The notes beneath the pieces were generated by a model. That model saw nothing but the letters and a program-made list of their open reading frames with translations, ran no database searches and had not been told where the DNA came from. Shown here piece after piece: positions 9,301-24,300 of a stretch of 64,000 nt of DNA. The DNA comes from LD21 sp963715785. GTDB taxonomy: Bacteria > Bacteroidota > Bacteroidia > Bacteroidales > VadinHA17. A program made the position numbers and the translations under genes. The stretch spans positions 806,001 through 870,000 of the forward strand of contig OY970276.1 of assembly GCA_963715785.1 (NCBI GenBank), written 5' to 3'. Numbering within the stretch: position 1 is the stretch's first letter; the number at the start of each line of letters is the position of its first letter.

Positions 9301-12300
9301 CATTTTCTCCGTTTTCACGGCTAAGTGCTCCTGTGAAGGATATAGTCTCACCATTTGCCAATACAGATCCGTTTGCCGGAACTGAGGTAAAGGTGAATGG
9401 AAGTGGATCAACTGCTCCATAAACCTTCGTTTGACCGGCATCGGCTGTTACTGTGATCGGCATTCCGGTAATTACGAAGTTAGCCGGTACATAGTTGATA
9501 GTGTAGTTCGCATTGGCAAGATCACCCTGTCCTATTACATAGCTTCCTGCACTTTCTCCGGCTTCACGGCTAAGCGCTCCTGTGAAGGATACACTTGCTC
9601 CGTTTGGAAGTAATCCTGTCGGTATTGATGTATATGTGAATGGAAGAGGATCAACTTCGCCATAAATCTTTGTCTGGCCGGCATCGGCTGTGACTGTGAT
9701 TGGCATCGGTGTGATCGTGAAATTATCGGCTTCATAAGTGATGGTATAGTTGCCATTGGCAAGATCACCCTGTCCTATCGGGTAGCTTCCAACAATTTCA
9801 CCTGCCGTACGGCTAAGTGCTCCTGTAAAGGTTACAGCGTCGCCATTCGGAAGTGTGCCTGTTGGTAATGATGTAAATGTAAATTGAAGAGGATCAACTG
9901 CTCCGTAAACCTTCGTCTGACCGGCGTCGGCTGTGACTGTGATTGGCATTGGAGTGATAGTGAAGTTATCCTCTGCATAAGTGATAGTGTAGTTGTCATT
10001 GGCAAGATCACCCTGTCCTATAACGTAGCTTCCCACATTTTCACCGATTTCACGGCTAAGTGCTCCTGTGAAGGATACATTTGCACCGTTCGGAAGTAAT
10101 CCCGTCGGTAATGATGTGTATGTGAATGGAAGAGGATCAACTGCTCCATATACCTTTGTCTGGCCGGCATCGGCTGTGACTGTGATTGGCATCGGAGTGA
10201 TTGTAAAGTTATCCTGGACATAAGTGATAGTGTAGTTCGCATTTCCAAGATCACCCTGACCTATTACATAGCTTCCCACATTTTCTCCGTTTTCACGGCT
10301 AAGCGCTCCTGTGAAGGATACAGTCTCACCATTTGCCAATACAGATCCGTTTGCCGGAACTGAGGTAAAGGTGAAAGGAAGAGGATCAACTGCTCCATAA
10401 ACCTTCGTCTGACCTGCATCAGCTGTTACTGTAATCGGCATTCCGGTAATTACGAAGTTAGCCGGTACATAGTTGATAGTGTAGTTGCCATTGGCAAGAT
10501 CACCCTGTCCTATTACATAGCTTCCTGCACTTTCTCCGGCTTCACGGCTAAGCGCTCCTGTGAAAGATACACTTGCTCCGTTTGGAAGTAATCCTGTCGG
10601 TATTGATGTATATGTGAATGGAAGAGGATCAACTTCGCCATGAATCTTTGTCTGGCCGGCATCGGCTGTGACTGTGATTGGCATCGGTGTGATCGTGAAA
10701 TTATCAGCTACATAAGTGACTGCATAACTTGATTCCTTGCCAGCTACTATCAATGAACCTATATTTATGGCATAAGTCCCGACTCCCTCTCCTGCCAGTC
10801 TCTGCAGACCGCCGGAGAATGAATCGCCAGCTGCAAGACCGTCGCCGGTAACAGTATAGCTGAATGAAAGAGGATCAGCATCGCCGTAAACCTTTGTCTG
10901 ACCCGGATCAGCTGTGATAGTGATTGGTCGTTGAGCAATGGTCAATGTTACGAGAGTACGCGTCGGGTTAATACAACCGGTTGTTAAATCTCTTGCCTGG
11001 GCATAAGCGGAATAGTCACCGGCAATAGTTCCAGACGGAACCGATGCTGTGGTAGCTCCTGTGGCATCAGCGAACCAGTCGATAGTCATACCATCATCAA
11101 CACTTGCTACTGCAGTTTTCAGAGTTCCGTCATAGGTATAGCTATTGTTTCCTGCAACCGGAGCTGTAGGTAATGCGTTGATCACAAAGTTAGTAGCTGT
11201 GCGACATGTGTTAAGAGTCGAAGTAGAACAAACTGCATAATAGGTATATGTCCCGGAGACATCGGTATTTGTCAGTCCTCCTGGTTTTCCAACCGGATCA
11301 AATGGAGAACCTGAACCCATAAATGTACCGCTTGCAGTATACCAATCAGTAGATCCAGGCAAAGAATACCCAACAGTCACCTGGATGTAATCGACATCCG
11401 CGGTTCTGTTATTTCCGATATTTATCGAAAGTGCAACACCAAAATTAGTATCATTTATGTCTGATGGATTCCATATCCCTCCTGCCCAGGAGTTTGAAGT
11501 GAGGTTACCGTATGTCGTTGCTGCTTCAGATGTAGGCCAATCTGTTCCTGTAACAGCTAGGTTATTGCCTGTTACAACACCTGCCTTAACCAGACTTACA
11601 ACATTATCCCGTGCGTCCGTTCCTCCACCAGATCCATTTACAAAACGTCCTATTGTAACCATAATGCCGTTAATAGTAGCGTTTGCGGGAATTGCAAAAC
11701 CATAGTTTGTTGCACGAAGGTAATGGGTTGTTCCATTTTGATTAGCAGTTACATAACTGTTATCATTAGCAATTACTCTTCCAGGATTGTTCCAAGCTAT
11801 TGAACCAATGCCGGTAACATCAGCACCTGCAGTGGCAAATGTAGCGGATGTTTGAATAGGATTCGCCAAAGAACAAGCTGAAGAGGAAGTTAATACCCCA
11901 CTTGATCCAGCACAGATCGTGTCTCCTGTTGTTACGGGTGGTGTATTAATAACCACTGTCTGACTTCCTTCCGGTCCCCAGCAACCATCAGCTGATTGTG
12001 CCCTGAAATAATAAGTTCCTGGCTCTGTGATCAGTTGTGAAGCTGAAGGTATTGCAACAGATGTTCCGCCGGAAGTTGTTCCCTGGAAATACATAGTTCC
12101 ATCACTGCCATTATCCGCTGTCAGAGTCGTATTTATACATACAGTTCCTCCGCCTGTAACAACTACTGCTGCAGGCATTGGATTGACTATAACAGAAGTA
12201 GATGTCCGGCAATCAGGTGCAACTGAACATGCGGCATAGAAAGTATAGGTTCCGGGAGTATTGGTATTCGGCAATACTGAAGTGCCTACCGGATTAAATG

Positions 12301-15300
12301 GAGATCCTGAACCCAGTAATGATCCTCCTGATGGAGCATCGTACCAGGATATTCCAGAAACTGTATATGTAACAGTGATCTGCATATAATCTACATAGGC
12401 TATTCGAGTAGAGCCACTTGAGGTTTTTGCTGAAAGGACAATTCCAAAACCTGAATTATTAATATCTGAAGGTGTCCATGTTGTTCCCCAAAGGTTACTG
12501 GCTCCTCCATAAGCTGCTGTTCCAATAGCATTAGGCCAGTTATTTGAAGAGGCAAGATTATTACCAGTAATTGTTCCGGCTTTTACCAACTGGACCACAT
12601 TATCAACACCGCTTGATGTGGACTCAATATAACGGTTAATTACAACTGAAATCCCGTTAATAGTTGCATTAGATGGTATTGTAAATCCATAATTAGTTCC
12701 TCTGAGATATCGGGATGTCCCATTCGAAGGAATACTAACCTGCGCATATGGTGAACCTGGTGATGTAATGTTGCCAGGATTAGTCCAGTCAACTGACCCG
12801 ACCCCTGTTACACTTGCTCCCGTTCCAGCATTCTTTGGCCCTATTGATGTCGGAACGCCTGAACTACAGACAGTAGATGATGATATCGTCCCGCTTCCTC
12901 CCTGGCATATGACTGCGCCGGTTGTAACAGGAGGAGTATTGATAATCACTGTAGCTGATCCTTCCGGACCCCAGCAACCTTCGGCCGACTGAGCCCTGAA
13001 ATAATAAGTTCCCGGATCAGTTATCAGCTGAGAAGTTGAAGGTGTGGCTGTTGATGTTCCTCCAGAGGTTGTTCCCTGGAAATACATTGTCCCGTCATTT
13101 CCATTGGAAGCATTAAGTGTGGTACTGATACATGCTGATCCGCCTCCTGTGACTGTTACAGTTGCAGGTAATGGATTGACAGTTATCTGAATTGCTGCAG
13201 ATGTGTCTGAACATCCTCCTGATACCACTGTTCTGCGATACCAGGTCGTTTGCGTTAAAACACCCGGAGTGTAACCTGGAAGAACGTGGTTGCCGCTTGC
13301 ATTGGAGAAACCGGCTGTTGTGCTTGTTGTGCTGTTTTCCCAGTTAAAGGTGTAGCTGCCTATACCTCCACCATCTTCAGGTTGTGTACCTGTTAAGGCG
13401 ACCGGTGTGGTATTGTAGCATATTGCCTGAGCGTCGCTGACAACGTTATTTGTAATTAAAGGAGTTACAGTAATTGGTCCTGAGAAACTACTTGCAATTG
13501 CACAACTGTTTGCATTTGTAATAACGCAATAGTAATACAGAGTGCCTGCAGTTGTAGTAAGTGGCGTATAGATGTTTGATGTAGCATCAGTAATTAAGTT
13601 TGCTCCGGTTGTTGACGGAGATGTATTGCTGTACCACTGATAACCTGTTGCGCCTGTTGCTATAACGGATAATGAACTTGCTGTACTATTAAGACAGTAA
13701 GAAACAATAGCTGGCGAAGGTGGCAGCGTAATTACCGGATTAGTATTGACAGTTACATTATACTGCGCATCGGTTGCTGCTGCACATCCGTGTGCATCAG
13801 TGTAATTTAACTTAACTGATTGTGCACCTGCCGTATTCCATGTTATGTTGATTGTATTATCAATAGAAGTTCCACCAGTATAAGTATTACCCGGGGAGAC
13901 AGTCCACACATAATTTGTCATACCTGCTTCAGTAGTATAGATATTACCTGGAACAGTGGCACATACAATATTATTTCCAAGAATTGTTGGTACAGGTCTT
14001 GGATTAATTGCGACAGTTGTGTACCAGGAGAATGGATCAGGACTGCAAGTATTGTAAATCAGCACATAGTAATCACCTGCAGCCGAGGCTGGTACATTAG
14101 TAAATACAGGATTTGGATCTGTGGATACCAATTCGGAACCTTCCTTTAACCACTGATAGCTTAATCCACCAGATGGGGAGAATAGGTGCAAAGTAGATCC
14201 TTCGCAAAGAGGTGCGCTTGCTGGTGAGTCGCTATAAACATTACTGTCATCAAGATTCAGGGAAGGTTGAACGTCAACGATCGTTTGTGCGATTGATGAG
14301 CAGCCTAAAGCGTCTACTACAGTGACAAAATATGTTCCAGATGCAACGGTTGTTGCATTGGCTATGGATGGATTCTGCTCAGCAGTTGCGAACGAATTTG
14401 GTCCAGTCCAACTGTATGAAGTTTCACCATCGGGTCTGGATGTCAAAAGCAAAGTTGCACCAGAACATATTGGTTGATTACTTCCTATAGTCAATACAGG
14501 TAATGAATTCATTGTCAAATCACTTCCATTATCTGTTCCAGTAACTGCTGGTGTACTGCTGACAACACGAATTCTATAGGCTGTACCGGCAGCTGTATTA
14601 ATTGGAATGGTACCAGAAATTGTTCCGGATGTCGTTTGAGTTAATGTTCCAATTGTTACAGGTGACGTGAAACTGCCACTTGCGTCAGAAAGCTGGGCAG
14701 TGAAGACATTGCCGGCCAGGAATGTACCTGTAATTGTAAATGGAACAGAAACAGGTGATCCTACGCAGAATGCTGAACCGGAAAGTGTACCGGTGGAAAT
14801 GCCCTTATGAGTTTCGCCAAATGTAAAGAATCTGCTTGTTCCAATGTTGTCGGAACCAGTAACTCCATTTGACCCGGTTGTCCCAGTAAGAGTAGTATAA
14901 GCACCGGTCAAAGCACTGCTTCCTGCGATTACATTCAATGGCAAAATAGCTGATGGTCTTGATAATGAAACAGAACCGTTGGTAAAGTTACCTGTGGTGG
15001 CAAATTCCCAATGCTCAGTTGCACTTAACTGATCAAGAGTTCCGTCAAATGTTCCACCAGTACCTGCCGTAAATGCCTCAACCTGTGCAGTTATTGGAGC
15101 ACTCCCGGTCAAAGGATCAACAAGGGAGAATGGAAGATATGTCGTTCCCTTTCCAACAGGGAAATTGTAGGTTGTACCCGCAATAAGATCCGATGGTAAT
15201 GACCATACAACAGATCCATTTATAAATGATGTTGAAGTACCACCTGTTATGGCTGTGGATGAATTATTATTAACAGTAAGTGGATTGGCCGTGGTCAGAA

Positions 15301-18300
15301 TTCCGGCAGTCAGAGCCAAAGTCCCATTAATTGTTTCACTGCTTCCAAATGTTACTCCGGCTATATTACTAATTGTAACATTATAGAATGAGGTATTTGT
15401 TGACCCACTAATTGTCTGCAAAGCCGTTCCATTAAATGCTACGCTTCCGTTGTTTGCGGTTAATGTACCGTTATTAGTAAAGTTACCACCCAATGTCAAT
15501 CCGTAACTGCTGGCAGCATCAGTATTTAATGATGCACCCAGGTTTATGGTAAGAGGACGTATAGCATTCAACACTTTTGCACCGTTCAGTGTAATTTCAC
15601 CCGTGTTGGCAATTATTACCCCTCCTGTTCCTGTAAATGGAGTTACCCATTCAGGTCCGGATGTGAATGCTGACGGCTTGTTATACTGTAATGTAGCTGA
15701 ACCACCGTACGTTGGAGCTGCTGATGCAATCGCAGTTCCTTCCATCGAAAGTATTCCATTAACAGTTGCCGTAACGATAGTTTTTGTACCAGTTCCAGAC
15801 AGAATAAGATTTGTATATGTTCCGTTTTTAACGGGTTGATCTGAACCACTGTAATTAACTGTGGCACCTGTTCCATTCAAATTGGTAGCAAAAGTACCCT
15901 GGTTACTTGTTGCTCCGAAAGGTATTGCATTACTAAGAACCAATGTCGGACTGTTTATTCCGAGCGTAAGAGTTGCAGTACAGCTCGAACTCGAAGTAGT
16001 CACAGGTGTCACTGTCCCGCCAACAGACACTATGCCACTATTTATCGTGAAGGTAGCATTGTTATTATTGCTATTGGCTCTTATACTGAAAATTGTAATA
16101 TTTCCAGAAATATTAAAATTGGAAATATTTGATGTAAGAACTGTTGTACGATCCCTTGAAGGGGATGATGTTGTTCCAACAATCAGTGATGCGCAATTTA
16201 AAGTTCCTGACCCTCCGATTGAATTTGTATAGCTTGAGTTTGCACTATTCATCGTTATTGCCCCGCTGACAGTCAGAGTAGTTGCTAAATTGATATTAAC
16301 AGCTGATCCGGTATTCGTGAATGTGATTGAAGAACAGGAGACATTTGCCTGAACAGTGATCGCATGCCCGGCTGCAATATTAACTATATCACCAGCATCT
16401 GGGAAAATGCCACCCGGAACAGCTGCTCCTCCCGATGTGTACGACCAGGTTGTATTGCTGTTCCAGTTACCTGTTGCAATGGAATAGAAAGTAGTCCCGG
16501 TTACAGTTATGGTAATATCAAATGTTGTAGAAGTAACTCCATCAGATGCTGTTACAGTATAAACACCTGTAGCTGTTGCTATGGTGGGTGTTCCGCTGAT
16601 TACTCCGGTTCCGGCATCTATATCAAGACCGGCTGGTAATCCAGGATTGACAGAATAGTTTGTTACTGTTCCAGCTACTGTCGGACTCAATGAAGTTATC
16701 AATATGCCCTTGCTGAATATATTAGGCGAGGAATAACTTAAATTGCTGGGACCTGTGGCTGGTATTGGAACAATTTCACCTGTTGATAAAATACTGGCCG
16801 GGAAGTAGGAAGTATTATCAAAGAATCTGATCTGAGCCAGTTGTGTTGATGAGAGACCTGTTGCATCAGCCCCTATAAATATTTTACCACCTGTTGCTCC
16901 TCCTGTTCCATCCCAACTGCCAGCCCATCCGTTAATTGTCAGGGCTGTGCTGCCTGTCCATGTAGCGGTACTGCTGTTGGCAAATGTAAGTGTATGAGAA
17001 GCAGCTCCTAATGTGATTACTGAATTTGATGAGAGTATCAGAGCACCTGCAGCAGTTATATTATTGCTGTTTGTATTCAGAGTGCTACCACTTCCATTCA
17101 GAGTGAATGAACCTGTGTTCAATACACCAGTCAGTGATACAGTGCCTGATGGTTTGGCAATGTTGACGTTGCCTGTTGTACTAAATCCACCAATGTTCTG
17201 AGATGCCATCGCACCTGAAATAGTAATAACTGAGGCATTTGCATTAAGGGTTCCATTATTTACCAGGTTACCTCCAAGAGTCAGGCCAAAGTTATTGAGA
17301 GCATCTGTATTAAGTACTGCTCCGCTATTTATTGTAAGGGGAACTGAAACGTTGAAAACTTTTGCTTCATTAAGCGTTATTGTGCCTATATTTGCTATAA
17401 TCACACCACCTGTTGCTGTAAATGGTGTAATCCAGGCAGGTCCGGCAACTCCTGGTGTTATGGTATTATATTGAAGAGCTGCTGCTGAACCGTAAATTGG
17501 GGCTGCTGATGTTGTCGCAGTCCCTTCAATGGAAAGCAGGTTATTAACGGTTACTCCTGAGATGGTTTTCACACCACTTCCTGAGAGAGTTAGATTATTG
17601 TACGTAAAATTACCTACCGTCTGGGCTGCTCCGTTATAATTGACTGTACAACCTGATGCAAGGGCCAGTGTTCCGGTTGAAGAAGTCAGGAATGATCCCC
17701 CAAGGTTTAATGTACCGGCTCCAGAGAAAATGATTGAGGCACTGCCTGTGCTACCCGATTGGGTTACATCACCAGTAACATTAACTGTACCGGTTGAGAT
17801 AGTAATCTGATGCCTGACTGACCCTCCACCGTTTGTAAAGGCAATACTTCCGGCGTTCAAGATTCCGGGGCCTACATTTAAATTGTTGGTGCCATTATTC
17901 CCTGTTCTGGGTATGGTAATGTTTGACGAGACATCAAGTGTAACCCCGGCGTTTAGTGTAAGTGAAGTGGCAGTTGCAGTTGTGAAATTTAACATTGCAC
18001 ATGCAGCATTGGCTGTCGCAGTTACATTAAAACCACCTACAATGTTTACTACATCTCCTGCACCCGGGAATACACCGGCGGGCACAGCTACGCCTCCTGG
18101 TGTATATGACCAGACGTTATTATCATTCCAGTTGCCTGTTATACGGGAGTAGTAAGCAGTCCCCAGAACAGTGATCGTAATATCAAATGATGTTGATCCC
18201 AAGCCGTTTGTTGCTGTAACCGTATATACTTGTTCCGGTGTAAAGGTTGTTGGTGTTCCGCTGATTATACCTGTTACAGGGTCAATATTTAGTCCGTCTG

Positions 18301-21300
18301 GTAATGGATGTAATTGATCAACCGAATAATTATCAACAGTGCCTGCAACCGAAGGAACTAACGGAGTTATTAAAGTATTCTTTGAGAACACATTAGGTGA
18401 CTGATAACTCAGAGCGCTTGGAGCTGTGGCAATCGTAGGAACTATTTCACCATCTACCAGTATTGTGGCAGGCGCATACGTGCTGGAAGATGAGTTGAAG
18501 AATCTTATTTTTGCAAGCTGACCCGACGTCAGTGCGCTTACACTTTCTCCCGCATAGATCCTTCCTCCCGAACCTGTGGAGCCGTCAAAAGCACCTGTCC
18601 ATCCGGTTATAGTTAATGCAGAACCTGATGTCCAGCTTGCTGACTGACTGTCTGTAAATCTTACAACTGAGGTCGTTCCAAGGTTCAGCGTTGATAATCC
18701 TGATAATGAAAGAACCGCAGATGCAGGAGCAGGATACGAATTAATATTAAATCCGCCTGTGCTCAGGATTCCGCCATTCCCATTCAGTATAACCGGACCA
18801 GTAGAGATGTTTGCGGTTAAAGTAGCAGTTCCTGTGGATTTAGCCATAGTTACAGTTCCGGTTGTGGCAAAACCTGATATGCTTTGCGCATCCATCCCAC
18901 CTGAAAGAGTTATGTGTGAAGCATTTGCTGTGAAGGTTCCTAAAGCATTTGCAAAATTACCGCCTAATATCAGTCCATAGCTATTGGTTGCATCTGTGTT
19001 CAGTGATGCTCCAGTATTTATTGTGAGTGGAATTGATACAGCAAACGCTTTTGGTTCATTTAAAGTAATTTCACCCGAACCGGATATAACTACTCCTGCA
19101 GCTGCCTCAAATGTAGCGGGCCATTCAGGACCTGCTGTTCGTGAAGAAGTGACGTTATAGACCAGACCTGCTGCAGTACCGTAAACCGGAGCTGCCGAGG
19201 CGGTTGCATCTCCCTCTATTGTAAGAAGTGCATTGACGCCAGCATTAATACCATCAATTGTTTTAGACCCACTTCCAGAAAGTGTCAGGTTGCTATATAT
19301 CGTTGTAAGAACTGTTTGATCTGCCCCGTTGTAATTGACAGTAGCCCCGGTGCCATTTAAGGTAGTAGTAAACACACCATTGTTATTTGTTGTTCCAAAT
19401 GGCGATGAATTTTCGAGCATTAATGTCGGACTTGAGTTACCAAGAGTAAGAGTGGCAATCGAACTATTATTTGAATATGTGGTCGGAGTAATAATACCTG
19501 CCACTGAAATTATTCCACTATTTATAACAAATACTCCGTTTCTGTATCGGGTAGTTCCACCCCCGGTCCTCGTGCTGACAATAGACACATTACCTGTTAC
19601 ACTTATAGAAGCTAAAGTGGAAGTCAATGTATGGGTAGCAGTGGTTGGCGACCCTGTAGGAGCAGTATTATTACCAACTGAAACAGATCCGCAGGATAAT
19701 GATCCTCCACCCGAGATGGTAGCAGCTACCGCGGCTGTTGCAGAGTTATTTAAGGTCACAGCATTGGCTACTGACAAGGCAATACCGGTGTTAACTACCA
19801 GATTACCAGAGACCCCTGTAAATGTAACTGATGAAGCGGATACATTTGCAGCAACTGTTACTGTGTGGCCATTCTCAATGCTTACAATGTCACCGGCATC
19901 AGGGTATATACCCGATCCAACTGCGGCTCCTCCGGAAGTAAATGACCAAATGGCATTACTATTCCAGTTGCCTGTTCCGATTGAATAGAATCTGGTTCCC
20001 TGAACGGTGATTATAATATCAAAAGTTGTGCTCCCATTAACATTAGCAGCAGTAATGGTACAGGTATCGGTTGCTGCAGACACTGTTGGTGCACCGCTGA
20101 TAACACCTGTTGATGGATCAATATTAAGACCGGCTGGCAAAAACGGACTAACAGTATAAAGTGTTACAGCTCCTGTTACTGATGGAATCAAAGGGGTTAT
20201 ATCAGTAAAACGTGTGAATGTGACCGGTGATGTATAACTTAAATTGGAAGGAGCAACGGTTCCGTTTGGAACTACTTCCCCGCTTCCCAGAATAATAGCA
20301 GGGAAATAATTTGTACCATCGTAGAACCTTATCTGTGCCAGCTGATCCGCTGTCAGTCCGCTCCCGTCAGTTCCAAAAAATATTTGTCCGCCTGTTCCTG
20401 AAGTGCCATCCCATAATCCTGCCCATCCGTTAACGGTTATAGTTGTACCTCCCGTCCATGTAGCCAGTTGGCTGTCACCAAATGTAAGTGTATGTGGAGA
20501 AGCTCCAAGAGTTAAAATTGAATTAGCTGATAATGTGAGTGCTCCCGTAACAGTAATATTATTGCTGCCCGTATTGAGTATGCCTCCGTTTCCACCGAGA
20601 TTGCATGATCCAGCATTCAATGCCCCGGTTAGTGTTGCAATCCCTGAAGGTTTAGCAAATATAAACGAACCTGTAGTTGTCAGACCAGCAATGTTTTGTG
20701 ACAGTGCATTCCCGTTAATTGTAATCGGAGAAGCATTGGCTGTAAGCGTTCCATTATTGACGAAATTGCCGCCGATCGTTAATCCGAAATCGCTGTTTAC
20801 ATCTGTATTTAGGACGGCGCCACTATTAATTGTAAGAGGAACAGAAGCATTGAAAACTTTTGCCGCATTCAATGTTATCACTCCGGTATTTGCTATTACT
20901 ACGCCTCCGGTTGCTGTGAATGGTGTTATCCATGCAGTTCCGACGACACGTGAAGTTGCCGTGTTATATTGAAGAGTAGCAGCTCCTACATAAGCCGGAG
21001 TTCCGGATGTTATTGCAGTTCCTTCAATTGACAGGATGCCATTAATTATTGCGTTTGTAGTTGTTTTTGTCCCGGAACCTGAGAGTATAACATTATTGAA
21101 TGTATATGCAAACGGTGCTATTATCTGTGTGCCGGAAGCATTAAAATTAACAGTACTTGTAGAGGCTGTAAATGTTGCCGCTGTGCCGCTCAGGAATGTG
21201 CCGCCTACATTTAGTATGCCTGCACCAGCGAAAATAATCTGCGATGAAGTTCCGGCAGAGGTGATATTCCCGGAGACATTAACAGTTCCTGTTGATATAG

Positions 21301-24300
21301 TGAGAACACTGTTCCGTGAAGTAGTCGATTGCAAATCAAGAGATGCACATGACAGAGTTCCTGCATTTACTGCCAGAGTATTTGTTGATCCGCCGGATCC
21401 CTGACGCTGTATTGTTACGTTACCTGAAACTGTTAATGAATTAGTGAGACTTATTGTAACTAAGGCTGCACCTGAAGTTCCTGTAGTGAAATTCAAAGTT
21501 GCACACGCTGCATTTAAATCTACTGTAACAGTATTATTTGACTGGATTATTACAAAATCTCCAGCCTGAGGATAAATTCCATTAAGAATGGTACCGTTCG
21601 AAGTATAAGCCCATATATCCCCATCCCAGTTACCATTTGCACGTGAATAGAAAGTTGATCCCTGGACAGTGATTGTAAGATTAAAAGAAGTAGATCCAAA
21701 AGAACCATTGGTAGCCGTAATGACATAAACAGATAAGGGAGTAGCTACTGACGGTGTTCCGTCTATTATACCTGTTAACGGATCAAGATTAAGCCCTGCA
21801 GGCAAAGTAGGATTAACAGAATAGTTCGTTACTGTACCTGTAACCGTAGGATTCATTGGGGCAATCGATACAGTTCTGGTAAAAATAACAGGGTTGGGGA
21901 TATATGTTAAGTTGCTTGGAGCGCTGTTTGGTGTCGGTACAACTTCACCTGTTGAGAGGATACCGGCGGGTACAAATTTTGTTCCGTCAAAGAAACGTAT
22001 CTGCAAAAGCTGTGAAGTTGATAATCCGGATGCATCTGATCCTACAAAGATTCTTCCCGCGGTACCTGCAGTGCCATCAAATCCACCTGTCCATCCGTTG
22101 ATAGTAAGTACCTGACCGGCAGTCCATGCTGCTGAATGACTGTCAGCGAATGTTACTAAATGACCACTTGGTCCAAGTGTTATAGATGCATTTGCCAGCA
22201 GGGAGAATGTACCTGTTGAAGGCGCACCAGTTATATTGAAACTTCCGTCATCAAGAAGGATACCATTGCCATTCATTACAAACGGACCTGTATGGATAAC
22301 ACCGGTTAAGGTTGCTGTTCCCGAGCTTTTTGTAAATGAAACGGTACCCGTAGTTGAAAAACTTCCTATGGTTTGCGATGGCATGGTTCCGGTAATTGTA
22401 ATCGGCGAAGCATTGGCTATAAAAGAACCACCATTTACAAAGTTTCCTCCGAATGTTATTCCATAATTACTGGAACTTGTATTAAGAATGCCGCTTGAAT
22501 TGATTGTCAGAGGCACATTGGTATTGAATACTTTATCTGAGTTCAGAGTTATTTGGCCCGATCCGGCTATAACAACTCCACCTGTTGCGGCAAACGGACT
22601 TATCCATGCCGGACCTGCAGTTCTTGGAAAGATCGTGTTATATCTCAAAGTTGCTGCGGTTCCGTAACCAGGAGCTACTGAAGCTGTTGACGTTCCGTCA
22701 AATGAGAATATACCATTTACCGTTACACCTGTTGTAGTTTTGACACCTGCACCTGAAAGTGTAATATTGCCCAGGTAAGTAGCAGGTTTTACTGTCTGAT
22801 CAGCTGCTCCGTTATATTCAACTGTGCTTCCGGCAAATGTTGTTAAGGTGCCGCCAACAGTTCCTGATGACATAAACTGTCCGCCAACCTTCAGGGTTCC
22901 TGCAGCTGAGAAAGATACTATTGCACTGGAACCGGTATTATCAGTGGTGATATCTCCGGCAACAGTTACTGTTCCGGTTGAGATCGTCAATCTGTGTCCT
23001 GAAGAAGTTGTGGCGTTAGCTAATGTAAACGCAATACTTCCGGCATTTAAGGTACCCGGACCAACAATTACCTGGTTGTAATTAGGTGATGTTCTGGGTA
23101 TAGTTAGGGCTCCGGATACATCAAGAATGGTTCCTGAAATGATTGTCAGAGAAGTTGCTGCAGCAGTTGTGAATGTTACTGAGGCACAAGCTGAATTTGT
23201 TGTTGTCGTAACATTATTTCCACTGACAATGTTTACAATGTCACCTGAGAGAGGATAAATACCGGTCGCTACTGCTGATCCGTCCGGAGTTGTATATGAC
23301 CAGGTATTATTATCATTCCAGTTGCCAGTTACTCTTGAATAAAAAGTAGCAGGAATAACTGTAATTTCAAGATCAAAGAATGCGCTTCCGTAGGTATTGC
23401 TTGCCGTAATCCGGTAAGTTTGAATAGCTGTAATATTAGTTGGAGCTCCGCTTATAACACCAGTTCCGTTATCAAGAGCAAGACCTGCCGGTAAATCCGG
23501 ACTAATGGAATAGTTCGTAACAATTCCGGTTACAGTTGGATTTAAAGGGGAAACAGCTACGGTTCTTGTGAAAACATTTGAAAAGTTATAACTAAGACCG
23601 CTTGGAGCAACAGCTCCGGCTGGTACAACTTCCCCTGTATTCAATATGGTCGCAGGAACATAATTTGTGCCATCGAAGAATTGAATATGTGTAAGCTGTC
23701 CCGCAGTTAGCCCATTTTCATCCAAACCGGTAAATATTTGTCCAGCTGTACCCGATCCACCAATATAATCGCCTGCCCATCCGTTTATTGTCAACATTGT
23801 TCCACCTGCCCATGGTGACAGATGACTATCAGTAAAAAGAAGCGTTTGAGTGCCTGATCCAAGTGTAATCTCAGCATTCGCAAATAATGTAAGCTGTCCT
23901 GACGCTGTTATATTTCTGTTATTAGTGCTGAGAATTCCACCATTCCCGTTCAATATTAACTGCCCGGTATTCCAGTCTCCAGTTAATGTTGCAGTACCTG
24001 AGGATTTTGTAAAAGACACATTTCCGGTAGTTGTAAATGAACCAATATTCTGTGCGGTGGTACCTGCAATATTTACTCCACCTGATCCACTTATAATTCC
24101 GTTGTTTATAAGATCGCTGTTCAGAGTCAGTGAATACGCTGACAATGAAAGAGAAGCGCCACTATTAACTGTCAATGGACTCCCATTGTTAAAGACTTTT
24201 GGTTCATTAAGTGTAATTCCTCCAATATTAGATATGATAACACCACCTGCGGCTGAGAAAGGAGTTATCCATTCCAGGCCTGCAGCGCGTGAAGTTGCCG

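Noticed and set aside
7994..10254. Regularly spaced 71-78-codon frames on both strands in the MBG block
   Set aside because: They recur every 978 bp with the repeat and have no independent start signals; they are shadows of giant gene 1.
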